The notes under the pieces: model-generated
What the model was told of the DNA's origin: nothing
What the model saw: only the letters and a program-made list of their open reading frames with translations
Database searches by the model: none
Shown: piece by piece, positions 10,859 to 23,116 of the stretch
Layout of the letters: the number at the start of each line of letters is the position of its first letter
Numbering within the stretch: the stretch's first letter is position 1
Position numbers and translations under genes: made by a program
Assembly: GCF_011075055.1 (NCBI RefSeq)
Contig: NC_058152.1
Span: 4,216,001 to 4,280,000 of the forward strand
Direction of reading: 5' to 3'
Length of the DNA: 64,000 bases
DNA from: Mangifera indica
Taxonomy: Eukaryota > Streptophyta > Magnoliopsida > Sapindales > Anacardiaceae

Positions 10859-12821
10859 ATCCTGGGTAACGGGTATTTGTTCTTAATTGTGACTTTATTT
10901 AGCTCTATGTAATCAATGTATATCTTCATGGACCTATCTTTCTTTTTCACAAATAGGATGAGAGCTCTCCGAGGAGAATGACTCGGTTTGATAAAACCAT
11001 GATTTAATAACTCTTGAAGCTGCTTCTTCAATTCTTGTAACTCGGCAGGGGCCACTCGATAGGGTGCTCTTGAAATAGATGTTGTGTCAGGTGCCAACTC
11101 TATACTAAACTCAACCTCTCACTCGGGAGCTAATCTCGATAGCTCACTTGGAAACACATCTAGAAACTCATATACCACTGGTGTCTCATCAATAGTTGGG
11201 TCTGACTCAATCTTGCTCATTACATGAGCCAAATATCCTGTATACCCCTTTTTCAACATTTTACTAGCTTTTAACATACTGATCATCAAACTCTGGATAT
11301 GACCCTCAACGAACTCAAATTGATCTCCAGAGTCCAGGTTAATCTCACTTTTTTCTTTTTACAATCAATCTCAACTCCGTATCTTCCCAAAAAATCCATC
11401 CCTAAAATTATGTTAAAATTTGGTATTTCAAATATAATCAGGTCCACTAGTAACCGTCGACCCTGAATCATAATACTCTATCCTAGCAGCATCATCTCAC
11501 TAATGACTGATCCCCCATCAGGCAACTAGATCATAATCCTCTGAGCTATTTAACGAGTTGCAACTTTAACCTCTCAAGCAAACTCTTGGCTACAAAACAA
11601 TGAGTAGCCCCACAATCAACTAAAACATAAATAGGAGTATCAAGGTAGAGAATCTGACCCGAGACTACTGATGGGTTAGCCTCTGCTGGTCCCTGGGTGA
11701 TCGTATAAACTCTGGTTATAGCCCCTTTAATAGGATGCTGCTACTCTACTCTCACTGGGGCAGCTGTACAAAAATGAGCAATATGTCCAAGCTGATGACA
11801 TCTGAAACAAACTGTCTGGCCTGTCAAACACTCTTTTCTGTGTTGCTTCCCACATTTCTGACAAGCTGGTATCTCAAGTCCTCTTTGTTTCTTTCCACTC
11901 TTCTAGTTTTTTTCATGCCTCTGAACTGGAGAGGTCGTTTACCCTTCTTGTCTCGCTCTAAAAGAGGGTCTCTCTGTGCTGAAACTAAACCACTACTCAT
12001 CGGGGGAACTGGCATGACAGTAAGAGGTGTAACCTTTTACCCTGTGGTCTGACCAAACCTCCTCCTTACAAAAACCTCTACCCTTAAAGCTCTATTGAGG
12101 GCCTCTGCATAAGTCCTGGGTGGCTATGGCCCTGTCATAACATCGTGAGCTATTTTTAGATCTAGCCTGTACACAAACTTATGCATAAGCCCCATCTCTA
12201 TACTAGCTATCTTAGGGGCATACTGAGACAACTGATTAAACTTCATGGAATATTCTTTTAGAGAATCTGTCCCCTACACTAGATTAATAAACTCTTGGGC
12301 CCTATACAAGTAACATCGGTGCCCCTATACTCTACCTCAAATCGACGCATGAACTCGGACCATGTCATCTCTGAGACATTGACTGTCTCCCTGATTAAGT
12401 TCTACCATATTATTGCCCCTGACTTGAAAAGATAGGTGGCATATCTCACTCTTTTTTGGTCGGTCATGTCAAATAGAGCCATTGCACTCTCTATTGATTC
12501 CAACCATTCTTCAACTGCTATTGGGTTATTTACACTATCAAATTTTTGAGGCTGATGCATACTAGGGAGGTTGAAAATATGATGCAACTGAGTCCTCACT
12601 GAGGCTATTGTAGATGTTGAAGTAACCTCCCTCATATCGTGTCCCTGGGTTGGCGATGTATGCGTTGTCTCACTTCCCTGTGTAGGAGCACCTCTATGTT
12701 CTCTCATCATCTCTCTGAAGATCTCTCGCACATCATGTGCACTGAATGCCCCCTAGGGTACCTGGGGGGCTGCTCCTTCACTCTGGCTCCTCTGAGAGGG
12801 ATCTACTGGTGTTTGACTCAT
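10858..12821 (-). mobile_element. Truncated, decayed Ty3/Gypsy gag-protease-RT
   Basis: Read on the minus strand from 12821, the segment gives, in order, four recognisable pieces. The gag region is at about 12731-12402 (EIFREMMREH ... FNLPSMHQPQKFDS ... AVEEWLESIE). A CCHC zinc knuckle CFRCHQLGHIAHFC lies near 11805-11765. An aspartic protease (VDCGATHCF near 11600, with Cys replacing the usual Ser of DSG, then ILGMDFLGRYGVEIDCKK near 11390) comes next. The start of reverse transcriptase ([20 protein letters not shown] ... [16 protein letters not shown]) is at 11097-10849. The reading frame is broken by stops and frameshifts, including an early stop about 23 codons into gag. It ends abruptly in RT at about 10858, so integrase, RNase H and the second LTR are missing. 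The 5' LTR adjoins at 13012. Confidence 0.92.
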
Positions 12822-12993
12822 AGGTCCTGAAAATAAACACATTAGTTTCATAAAACTTCGTAGGTATAAGTGAAAACTTAACTTACAGTGATCAACTACG
12901 AGGGTGGTCAGCGTGGCTAGAGGGTATTCCATCTTTGTGTTACTTTGGATTACACCATCTTGTTTTAGAAAACATCTTTTGGGTTCCCAAAAT

Positions 12994-13011
12994 CATGCTC
13001 TGATACCAACT
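12994..13011 (-). other. Gypsy primer-binding site (initiator tRNA-Met type)
   Basis: Directly inside the LTR, the minus strand reads AGTTGGTATCAGAGCATG, which carries the TGGTATCAGAGC core complementary to the 3' end of plant initiator tRNA-Met. It fixes both the LTR boundary and the minus orientation of the element. Confidence 0.9.
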
Positions 13012-15097
13012 TGTAACATCCCTCCTTAGAAATATTACCTACCGAAAGAGAAATGTTACGAATTAATATTTGGAGCTTCTATTTTTTTAAATACTTTAAA
13101 ATAAACACATCACTAAAAGTGTTTAGAAATTATTATAAGAAAACTGAAAATCTGGAAGCAAACAAAAGATGTATATACTCATATAAAAACTCATCTGGAA
13201 GTATCTGAAAATATGGAGTAATCCTATACAATTGTACAATCATCTCAAAAAGGTCAACAAGAATATGCGACTGTATGCATGTAATATAAACCAGAGATAA
13301 CCTGCTCCAACCAGATTTATCTACGTTGACCTGACCCTGCCTTGCAGCTACCTCGATCACTTGTACCTGCAATCATGAAAGAAAAGGAAATGAGAGATAA
13401 GAACATTCAGTAAGGGGAAAAAATTAAGTAAACTACCTCATTTCCTGTTCTAACTCACTCTCGGGACTCAACCCCACATCATAACCTCTATAAGAAGTTG
13501 AGGGGATAATCTAGTTCATTTTTTTACTATTTGGGTCATACTTTGTCCTATCTGATGTCTATTTGATACTTTCTAGAAGCTGACTATAGGGATTTGACAC
13601 TTTTCTAAGCTCGAGTTTTCTTCCTTTCTCTCACTACACCATTTTTTAATCTAAATTGAGCTCTACTACGAGCATGCTCTATTGCGAGCAAACCCTACTG
13701 TGGATCTATGTCTTACTACAGACGTGCCCTACTGTGGGCGGTGTAATGTAAAGTGCCCTCTCATAGTTCATAGCATGCATGCATGTCTTATATCTTACTA
13801 ATCTTACTTTCATCTAAATCTATTCATAACTCATAAGCCATACTCTTAGGACGACCCTTGAATCTTGAGCCCCCAAATTTCTTTTTCTTGCTTTTCTTTT
13901 TTTTTTCTCTCCTTTCTTTCCTTTCCTTTCTTTCTTTCCCCAAATCTGTGAAATATTGTTCATTTGGTAGGGCAGCCTTCTTTTTCATACAATTTAACAA
14001 CCCAAACGGTCTCTAATTCATACAAACTATATATTGTTGAAAAGAGGATTCAAAGAGCTTTCTAACAAGCTATAGTAGCACTCATAATTCATTAGATAAG
14101 ACAGTCAAAACGTGAGATGAAATCAGTGGCATAAAACCTCTCCCCTATTTATTTGGTAAAACAACCCTTTTCGTTCAAACAATATTTAATAGTCCAAATG
14201 ATCTATAATTTATACAATCTATATATCATTGGAAAGAGGATTCAAAGATCTTTCCAACAAGCTATAATAGCACACATAATTCATTAGATAAGGTAGCCAA
14301 AACGTGAGATGAATTCAATGGCATAAAACCTCTCCCCTGTTTATTTGGTAAAACATCCCTTTTGGTTCATATAATATTTAACAGTCTAAATGATCTCTAA
14401 TTCATACAAGCTATATATCATTGGAAAGAGGATTCAAAGATATTTTCAAAAAGCTATAATAGCACGCATAATTCATTAGATAAGGCAGTCAAAACATGAG
14501 ACGAACTCAGTGGTAAAACTGTAAATATTATGCAATTCTCTACCATGAACAAAATCACACACATATATATCCCAAATGACAAAACAACATTTCTCAACGT
14601 CAAAATCATCATTTATAACATAGATCCAATGAACCAAAAGCCTAAAACATGCAACATATCAGGGATGATACCCCTTACCCTGTTTCAAGCTAAATCTTTG
14701 TAAATTAGCTCACTTCTCCTTGTTTTGTTTCTTTTATCACCAAAATCACCTTAAATTAACACCAAAACATACTAACATACTTATATAACATGCATCCAAT
14801 ATATATAAACATAGAAAAAGGAAAAAAAACAAGAGATTTTTTGGTTATCAAACTTCCAAAGTGCTTCTTTGTTTCCTTTTCTTATTTTGTCTTCCAAAAC
14901 CCCCTCATGTTCTTCCTTTATCTTCACAAAACAAAAACAATTAGCATGGAGAATGGTGGCTGCTGGAATGGGCGGAAAGATGATGGAAAATCTTGAACTT
15001 TCTTTGTTTTGTCCTTTTTTTCTCTTTATATACATCCTTATCTCATTTTCTTTTTCTTTTCTCTTTTCTTTTTTTTTAAATTTCTTTATGTATATAG

Positions 15098-15151
<54 letters not shown>

Positions 15152-15239
15152 ACACCCATACATGTGAATATATATATATATTTTTTGAAACAGGGTCAAA
15201 AGACATAAATACCTCTGAAACATACCTGAAGGTATTACA
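13012..15239 (-). mobile_element. 5' LTR of the truncated Gypsy element (2228 bp)
   Basis: The LTR reads on the minus strand from TGTAATACCTTCAGG (15239) to GGATGTTACA (13012), with TG...CA ends. It is the same family as the solo LTR at 29917-32162: the ends, the ~191-bp internal repeats, and the motif series (CTACTG, GAGCATGCTC words near 13680-13740) all correspond in inverted orientation. A (TA)n run at 15102-15148 lies inside it. Short ORFs within (14781-15270) are LTR sequence and are not genes. The opposite LTR of this element is not in the window. Confidence 0.88.
13985..14520. repeat. ~191-bp tandem repeat array inside the Gypsy LTR
   Basis: About 2.8 copies of a ~191-bp unit. Each contains TATATATCATTGGAAAGAGG, then TTCAAAGA, AGCTATAATAGCAC and CATAATTCATTAGATAAG blocks. 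The equivalent array is present in the solo LTR at about 30575-31120, so the duplication predates the spread of both copies. Confidence 0.85.
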
Positions 15240-15289
15240 GCCTTATTCAATGTATAATTATTCACATTAGGCAGAGCACAATTTCCGGA

Positions 15290-15965
15290 TGATAATTAAA
15301 ATAGACATTAATTTTTTTTCGTAAACTTTTTCAGGTAAATTTACAGTGATTTTACTTTTTTAAGAAAATTTAATTTTGTTTTCAATAATACCTCTCTCGG
15401 CTAATTATGTTAGAGTCGGTATAGTTTTTTTTGACAATCTTTGAACATATTATGTTTGGTAAGTTATGATTTGAAAATTCAAAAACTTATTCGAACACTA
15501 ATAAATTTTTGTTCTAATACAAATCGAAATGAAAAGATAAACATAATTGCAAAGAATGGTACGAGTGCAAGCGAGTGCGCATGGGTGCGTACGGATACTT
15601 CTTCATGCTTGCACACACTCATTATATATATATAATGAGTGCTTGTGAATGCGCACACTTCTTTGCACCGGCACGCACTTGTACCCATTCTTCGTACTTA
15701 TGTTTATTTTTTTGTTTCGATCTATATTACACCAAAAATTGATTTGTTTTCGAATAAGTTTTTGAATCTTCAGGTCATAACTTATCAAACATAGAGTATG
15801 CTTTGAAAGAAAATATTGTTGAAAAAATATATGTCGAATCTAACATGATTAGCATAGAAGGTTATTATTGAAAACAAAATTAAATTTACTTAGAAAAGTA
15901 AAATCACTCAAAGTTTAGATTGAAACTTTTGTGTGTATTTTAATTAATATCTCCAAAATTTCCCA
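15290..15965. repeat. Large inverted repeat (palindromic foldback element)
   Basis: Two arms of about 335 bp face each other around a perfect 24-bp palindrome at 15617-15640 (ACTCATTATATATATATAAT plus GAGT). Matching pairs at equal distance from the centre include GTGATTTTACTTTTTTAAG (15343) with the complement of its partner near 15908, TTTAATTTTGTTTTCAATAA, TTCAAAAACTTATTCGAA (15478) with its partner near 15755, and TATGTTTGGTAAGTTATGA with its partner near 15790. No ORF spans it; small ORFs at 15441-15788 are artefacts of the arms. A transcript would fold into a long hairpin. It may be a foldback MITE; target duplications were not identified. Confidence 0.85.
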
Positions 15966-17085
15966 CCTAAGGTTTATATCGTTGGTACTTTTCCACTTAA
16001 GTTCCAAAATTATTTTTTTCTCTCATTTAATTTTAAAATATCATAGAATATTTTTGTTATTTTGTAGAATATATATTATAATAATAAATAGATTATTGTA
16101 TGATACTGTATATATTCTATAATATGATATATATTATTGATTGAATAATATTTTATTAAAAATTTTAAAATTTTAAAGATATATAATATTTTTTAAAATA
16201 ATGATAATTTTATTTTTTTAAAAATATTTTATAAAACGATATATAATAAATAATATAAAAAATTATAACCTCAATATACGAAATATGTGATTCAATTACA
16301 ATGTTTGAACCCGCTTGGCCTTTGAGTCAGTCCTGAAACAAAGCTGAGCCCTGTATCAATAACAAGGCCATTATTATGGGCTGATTTGTTGCTTTCAGAT
16401 TCATCGTTTTGACTTGCACGCCGTTGCTGAAGAAAGTGCAGTTGCGTTGAAGGAAGGAAGCCCCAAATTACTAGCTCTTGTTATTGTGGGTAGATGTGTA
16501 GTAGCCTTCTTAATACGTAAAGTATAAAATGTTGAGTGAGTATTCGTACACGACCTTCAATTTTTTGCGGTTTCACTCATCGATGAAGATGAACAATCAT
16601 GGCTTTTAATGGGTAATTTGAGTTGTAATGAATGACTTTCATACAAAAGAGAAAAAGGAATTTAAATTTTTTTCACCGATATTTTAAAATTAAATATTTA
16701 ATTTATTTAATATAATAATTACAAGATTGACCATTATATATGATGGTTGATTCGACCCTAAGAGATAGTTCGATTGGGATGAGGTCTTGAAACTTCAAAT
16801 TATTATGGAAGCTGCCCCCCATCTTCATTTCACAACCCACTCACCGTGCCTACCCATTCTTTTCGAAGACCCCACTCCCCTCTTTTTCATGTTTCTTCCG
16901 CAATAATTCATTTATTTTAGCTCTCCTGATAAGCCACGCAAACTTCTATTTAGCTTAAAATTATGATAATACTAATAATAATAATAAGAAGCGTGGAAGA
17001 TTATTGTGGATATGCTATAGTGTATTTTCTTTTCACCCCATTACATCAACTTGTACATTGGCAATGCAATGGAAATTGTTGCGAG
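15966..17085. other. AT-rich intergenic stretch
   Basis: No gene is supported. 16020-16280 is extremely AT-rich. A CCCACCTAAGGTTTATAT at about 15960 resembles the inner part of the long-TIR family end. 16310-16560 is of more balanced composition but has no recognisable coding frame. Confidence 0.5.
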
Positions 17086-17095
17086 TAAAAATATT

Positions 17096-18200
17096 GGCAA
17101 GGACTTATTCCCACCTAAGGTTTAGTGTTTTCCCAAAGTGATAATTGTTAATTTTCAAAAACCTAAATACTCATCTCGTCATTCAACTTCTATTCATTCT
17201 TCAATTAATTTCACCCCCAATGGTGGCACATCCTCTTACGGTGACCAACTTCTTTCATCTTCAACTATCTTTTTTGTTCGAGACCAAGTCGACATCAATC
17301 CCATTTTCTCTTCAACGATTGGGCTCAGTCTCCGACTGAAGACGTGACGCAACGAATCTGTTGTTTTGTGGTGACTTTTCGAGATCCATTTTGTAGGGTT
17401 GATTTAGGCTAAGGAGATGCTAAAAACATGTGGGAGAAAGACTGAAGACACGGACAACAAAGAGAGATGCGAAGATGATGACGAAAAGACATCCTTGTCG
17501 CAGTGTAAAACGGATGACAAAAAGAGGCTTAATGACAACAAAACGACATCTCTTTTACATCCCGAATTGTGTTGAAGACAAAGCCCAATCATCAGAGAGA
17601 AAGAGGGATGGATGTTTGCTAGATCTCAGGTATAGAAGGTGGCCGGAGACGGAGAAGGTTGGTTGCCAGAAGAGGATGTGCCACCGTTGGGAGTGAAACA
17701 AAATTTTCAAAAAATTTGGGGGCGGCACAAAAATAGAAAACTAAAATATATGAAACCCTATAGTTTGGAGAAAAAAATCACTTTTTAAAACTAGAAAATA
17801 TGAGATTAGAAAGAAAATTGTTTGTTTTTAAAACTAATATGAAAAAAGAGGATAAAATTTTATTTTTTTAATATCATTAGTTAAATGACATTTGTTATAT
17901 TGTAATTTGCTAAAGATTTTAACAAAAATTAGATGATGAATGAATATTTATGTTTTTAAAAGTTAACGAATATCATTTTAGGAATCAATAAAATTATGTG
18001 TACCCACTTTGGATCCATAAATATATATACATTTATATGTGTCATCATGTGATTGGATGATTTTGAATTAAGAATAAAACAATAACCAATCATATGATAA
18101 CACATATGAATGTGTATATATTTATGTACTCAAAATAAATACACATAGTATTACTCTTTAGGAATAAAGTAGACCTTGGGTGGGAATCAGTCCTTTGGCC
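17096..18200. mobile_element. Long-TIR Mutator-like element, complete copy C, with 10-bp TSD
   Basis: The ends are GGCAAGGACTTATTCCCACC (left) and, on the other strand, GGCCAAAGGACTGATTCCCA (right). The element is flanked by the perfect 10-bp direct repeat TAAAAATATT at 17086-17095 and 18201-18210. The arms are AT-rich and roughly inverted copies (TTTTCAAAAACCTAAATACTCAT on the left corresponds to the right arm near 17950). The centre (17200-17700) is less AT-rich, with ACGAC/AAAAGACAT words and no recognisable protein. TSDs of 9-10 bp and long terminal inverted repeats suggest a non-autonomous Mutator-like element. Confidence 0.85.
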
Positions 18201-18815
18201 TAAAAATATTTTGGAATTATCCTGCCTCTCTAGCTTTATTATCTTTTGCTAGCAATTTACCTCTACAAACATTGTGAAGGTTACATCATACTATGAGTTG
18301 GATCCAACTTAAATTTAAAAAAAAAAAAAAGTAAGGGACCACCAAGAAAACAAAAACTATGATAATAAACAGAAAAAGATTAAAAAAAAAAAATTGTTTT
18401 TCTCTATTATTTTAATGTGTGAATGTGATATATTTTTTAATGTTTTCTGAAATAAAATCTTGGAGGTACTTTTAGGTGTTAAGAAAAGAGAGGCTGATTG
18501 CTTAGAAAAAAAACAGTTTTTTCCTCTCTTAGTCTCCATTGTTTGTTTTATGCATTTTCCCTGTAAAGTTGTTTGTCATTTATCTCTTTTTATTTATTTT
18601 CTACATAAAATATTCTCAATTTTATTTTTACCCAATTATTTTTTTCTGTTTTTATTCCTAATTTTTGCCCTTCCCATTTGGTGTTGTCTTAAGTTCTCAC
18701 ATCTCAACTTCCATTGAACCAATGGTGCCAGGATCCATGTATAACTTTAAGGTTTTACTTGCATAGAAATCAGATTTAGTCTTAATTTTGCATCAAATAA
18801 TGTCTACTTTTGAAC

Positions 18816-19743
18816 TACCAAAAGACTTATTCCCACCCAAGGTTTAATCTATTCTCAATTTTTCACTCATAAAATTTCAAAAATTTAAATACTCATTCGT
18901 TATTCAACTTCTATTAAAACTCTCTGTTAATGATAAATGTAAAACTATTATTTAATTAGTAATATTAAAAAAATAAAATTTTATTTCATTTTCACCTCTT
19001 AGCTTTTGGAAAATAACAATTTCTTCCAAAATCTAAGTTTTGAAAAATTATCATTTCCCTCTGTTAGGGTTAACTAAAAAACCAACCCATTTTTTAGTAA
19101 CGAAATCCACTTCAACTATCTTTTTTAAGACCAACGACCTTTTTCTGGCGCTCTTTGTTACTCTTGACGATAGAAGGACTGACAGAATCTATTGACTTCT
19201 TAGCCAAATCTCAACAAATTTCATTCGTCTTTGACAAACGCAAACAACCAACTTCTTAACCAAATCTCATTCATCATCAACTCCTGAAATGAAATGTTCG
19301 TTGTCATTAGCTCTTGAAATAAAATGAGTGATGAACACAAGCAGCTAATAGAGACAAATCTTAGCTGATTTTCAACAGATCAAATTGGTAATGATAGAGC
19401 TTGAAAGAGATGTCAATCTAGAAGGAGAGAGAGCATTGGGAGAGAGAGATGAAGCCGATCATCGCTCAAGCAACAAAGATGCCAACAGATTCCAATCGGC
19501 AACAAAGGTGAAGAAATAAAGAAAACCCTAATAAGAGAAATGGTAACTTTTCAAAACTTAGATTTTTGGATAAATTGTTGTTTTTTAAAATTAAATGAGT
19601 GAAAATGATATATACTAGAAAAAAAAGTAATTATATATATATAATTAAAAAAAGAATATTTTAATTAATATCCCCCTCTAAACTTGCAAATAATGCTACT
19701 TAAAATTTACTAGAATTCATACCATTAAAAAATATTTTTATAT
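18816..19743. mobile_element. Long-TIR Mutator-like element, copy D (right end unclear)
   Basis: The left end ACCAAAAGACTTATTCCCAC with the following CCAAGGTTTAATC is the family terminus. The left arm (near 19000-19070) and right arm (19530-19610, AAACCCTAATAAGAGAAATG) are inverted relatives. The centre near 19130-19500 has GA-rich and TCTTTGACAAACGC-type words. The right terminus is not found before copy E begins at 19753, so it is eroded or was removed when E inserted. Confidence 0.65.
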
Positions 19744-19752
19744 TTTGTACAA

Positions 19753-20483
19753 GTCCATAGGACTTATTCCCATCTAAGGTTTAGTATAAATTCGAATTCA
19801 TACCTACTAATTTTAGAATATTTAAATACCCACTTATCTATTAAATTTTGTTGTTATTATTAAAGATAAAATTATCATTTAATAAAAATATTTAAAAAAA
19901 CTATAAAATCATCATATTCCCCCCTTTGAGTTTGAAAACTAACAATTTTCTTTCATCCAAAATTTAAAAAATGACTATTTCTTTTAGGGTTTACATTTTT
20001 TCTCTTGTCGCTCCTTCGATGACTAGAGCTGCCAACCTAAATTGTCAGCGAACTAGAGGTGGGCGACAATTCTTTGACATACCAAACGAATCTATGCAAT
20101 GCATAAAACTATTTGGTTGATATGTGCGCTGCACTAACACGTGCCGACTAATCATCAACCAATCAAATCGTCCTTGTTTAGGGGATGGGAGGGACAAGGT
20201 TAGTAGTTCTTATTGTTGAAAAAGTGGTAAGAAAGAAAATGTAAAACCTTAAGAAAAAATAGTTATTTATAATGTTTTTGGTGGGAGAATATTATTAATT
20301 TTTAAACTTAAGATGAGAATGTGATAAATTTATAATTTTTTAAATATTTTTATTAAATGATAATTTTATATTTAATAGTAATAATAAAATTTAATAAATA
20401 AATAAATATTTAATTTTTTTTAAAATTAAGGAGGATAAATTTGGGTTTGCACTGAATCTTGGGTAGGAATAAGTCTTTTGGCC
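19753..20483. mobile_element. Long-TIR Mutator-like element, copy E, with 9-bp TSD
   Basis: It begins GTCCATAGGACTTATTCCCA and ends, on the other strand, GGCCAAAAGACTTATTCCTA. Flanking 9-mers are TTTGTACAA (19744-19752) and TTTGTGCAA (20484-20492), one mismatch. Arms are AT-rich inverted copies; the 731-bp element codes for nothing recognisable. It sits immediately right of copy D, and its left target flank is the eroded tail of D. Confidence 0.82.
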
Positions 20484-20492
20484 TTTGTGCAA

Positions 20493-21578
20493 CCATACAA
20501 AAGAAATACAAAACAGAAAAGTGAAAGCAGATATTCTTTTCCGATTTTGGTCTCATCCATCCATCAATCTATGCGAAGCCAAAAATGCCACCCTAATCCC
20601 AACAATCTGCCGTGATGAGATGGAACAAGGGCATGTTGTTCTTTTTAAAATAGTGTCCCATCCAAAACGCAATCGAATTTGACTCCACCTTAACAAAAAA
20701 CATCAGCTTTTCAAAAATTTCACCCACACAATCCAACCAAAGACACCAAACAGGAAAAAGGTTTTTTTTTTTTTTTTTAAATAAAATTATATATAATTTT
20801 TATGTATAATTTTATATATAAATAATAATATATTATTATATGAGTATATTTTTAATTTTTAATTTTTAATTATCAAATTGTATGATAATAATATATTATT
20901 ATAGAAACGCCCTCTTAGTCTACATTATGATCACTAATCCAACCTTATAGAACAAAAATCATTTTTCATATTGATTGACCAACCTAACCTTGCTGACTAT
21001 CATAAATATTCAAGTAATAAATTCCATAATTAAGTTTGCATGAGGAAAAGGGCAATCTCATGGTCCTCAAATCATGTGCATGGCATATGGCAAACACCAT
21101 AAATGGGGTCCAAAAAATTGAACCTCAAGGTGGAACTGCCAGTGATGCAGTCATAGTTATGGCGGGCATAAGGTTAGATTTTGGAAAATTTTTGAGGACA
21201 CTGAATCATTAATTCTTTATACGATAAAATTATACAGAAAAAAAATTATAATTTTATATATAAATAATAATATATTATCATGTAATTAAATATTATTTTA
21301 TTTTTAATTTAAAATTATTTAATTATATAATAAAATATTATTATTTATTCATAAAACTGTACACATTGTCTATGCATAATAGTGAAATTGAGTGTTATAT
21401 TGTATATCAAAAATTTAATTTTTCGTATTATGTTTTGAGTGTCATATTGTATTCTATAATACGATTTTTAAATAATAAAATGATAAAAAATTTTAATTAA
21501 CACGTCATAAAAATTTGAAATTTTTTATATGCATTTTTATGATATCATTATTTTATTTAAAAAAGTGAATTAATTCAT

Positions 21579-21635
<57 letters not shown>

Positions 21636-22099
21636 CATCTATTATCTCATATTAATTTGATTCATTTTATAATATGTATTATTTTTTATATATATCATAT
21701 CATAAAATATATATTATGTATCATAAAATATTGATAACTATGAAAGAAACAAGCACACTCGTTTGATTCATCCTATAATTCAATTTTTTTTTATACGGAT
21801 GAAACCTTATTTACAATAAACCATCTCATTAAAACTACCCCGATTCGATCAAACATATGAAGCTTCGATTCTAATAATTTAGCTATAACCACTATATTAG
21901 TAAATTAAAAATTGATTTATTTTTTATAACAAAGAACAACATCTAAATTAGACTGTTATATCACATTAAAATCAATTATATTAAATAAAATAAAGCTCAA
22001 ATTTAATGATGTACAGCAAAATTGCATCTTTGATGTATTAAAAAGGAGGCTTAAATTTATTCTAACTCCCCGTCCCTTTCTTTTATCACTTACCAATAT
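20493..22099. other. AT-rich intergenic stretch with (TA)n microsatellite
   Basis: No gene supported. A (TA)n run of about 25 units lies at 21582-21632, surrounded by TATATCATATTATA-type sequence. The short ORF at 20485-20682 has no recognisable similarity and overlaps the end of copy E. Confidence 0.6.
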
Positions 22100-22500
22100 G
22101 GGTAGATACGAATTGAACCAAACTCAAACAAGATTCAACTCATTTTTGGTTTGTTTTCAATAAACCCAAGCTCAAGCTCGGGTTCGAGTTCACTGAGCTT
22201 GCTAAACATATATTCGTATTCGATTCGTTTCATAATTTTAGTATTCAGACTTGGCTTGCACTTAAGTCAAGTTCGCTTTGAACTCATATTTTAGGCTCGT
22301 ATTTCAAAGAACAAACAGTATTATTTGTTCCAAGTTAAATAGTTTTTCATTTGAATAAACAGCTCAAGAGCTAAACTCAGCTCGTTTAACCGATATTCAA
22401 ATTTAGACTCGTATTCATTTTTTACTTAAAATTTAGGCTCGTATTCAAACAAAACTCATTTCAAATCTAAACAAACTCATTTTGAATTCAATCCTACTCA
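22100..22500. repeat. GAGCTCG-type dispersed repeat, copy 2
   Basis: It starts near GGTAGATACGAATTGAACC and ends near TTTGAATTCAATCCTAC. Read on opposite strands these ends are similar (TAG-A-T/GAATT), suggesting degenerate terminal inverted repeats. The interior is full of CAAGCTCAAGCTCGGGTTCG-like words, as at 9730, 41445, 53205 and 57700. Confidence 0.5.
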
Positions 22501-23116
22501 CCAATAGCTAGGACCAAGACGCTGCGGTTCAACTTATTGCTGAAGAGGGACCCTGCTAGTAGCTGAGCGCCACGTAGTTTTCACTCTCTCCAAACAAATA
22601 AACCCTGTCTCGGAAATTGAGAAGTACTTCCGATAACTCTCTGCCCACCCCAAAGGACCACAACAATAATTAATAAATATATGTTTATAAACTTAATAAC
22701 ACATTTTTCAATGGACAAGTGTAACTCAAAAAAAACCCTTCTGTGAAATCCAGTGACATAAATACATCTTTTCCCTTGATGTTTACACAATTACGCCAGA
22801 GCTTGAGTTTGGCAGAGCTTTTACAGAGCCACCTTCTGTGCCATAAACAGATTGCGAACTGTAAAACAGCAAGGCATAACTGAGTATTACTACATAAATA
22901 AGAAGAGAGGTTTTTTTTTTTTTTGTTCCTTAAAGAAAATATCCCCACCAATCCTACTGTACATAAGTTCTTACGTTCAAACTTTTGACACCTTAATGTT
23001 AGCAAACACCCTCCACCCCACTAGGTAAAAAATAAAGAACAGAAAAGAAAACATAGATAAAAGCCAACCTCTTGAACTAGAGAACAGACACTACCTTCCC
23101 ACTCTACTGAAACACT

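Noticed and set aside
11735..12052. 105-codon + strand ORF
   Set aside because: Antisense of the Gypsy zinc-knuckle region.
12994..13011. Possible tRNA gene fragment (TGGTATCAGAGC)
   Set aside because: It is the primer-binding site next to the LTR; no cloverleaf surrounds it.
14781..15270. Phe/Ser-rich ORFs of up to 133 codons
   Set aside because: They lie entirely in the Gypsy LTR and run through the TA repeat.
22581..23005. Two overlapping ORFs downstream of the receptor kinase stop
   Set aside because: They fall in the 3' UTR/flank, with no domain or conservation argument; low confidence of coding.
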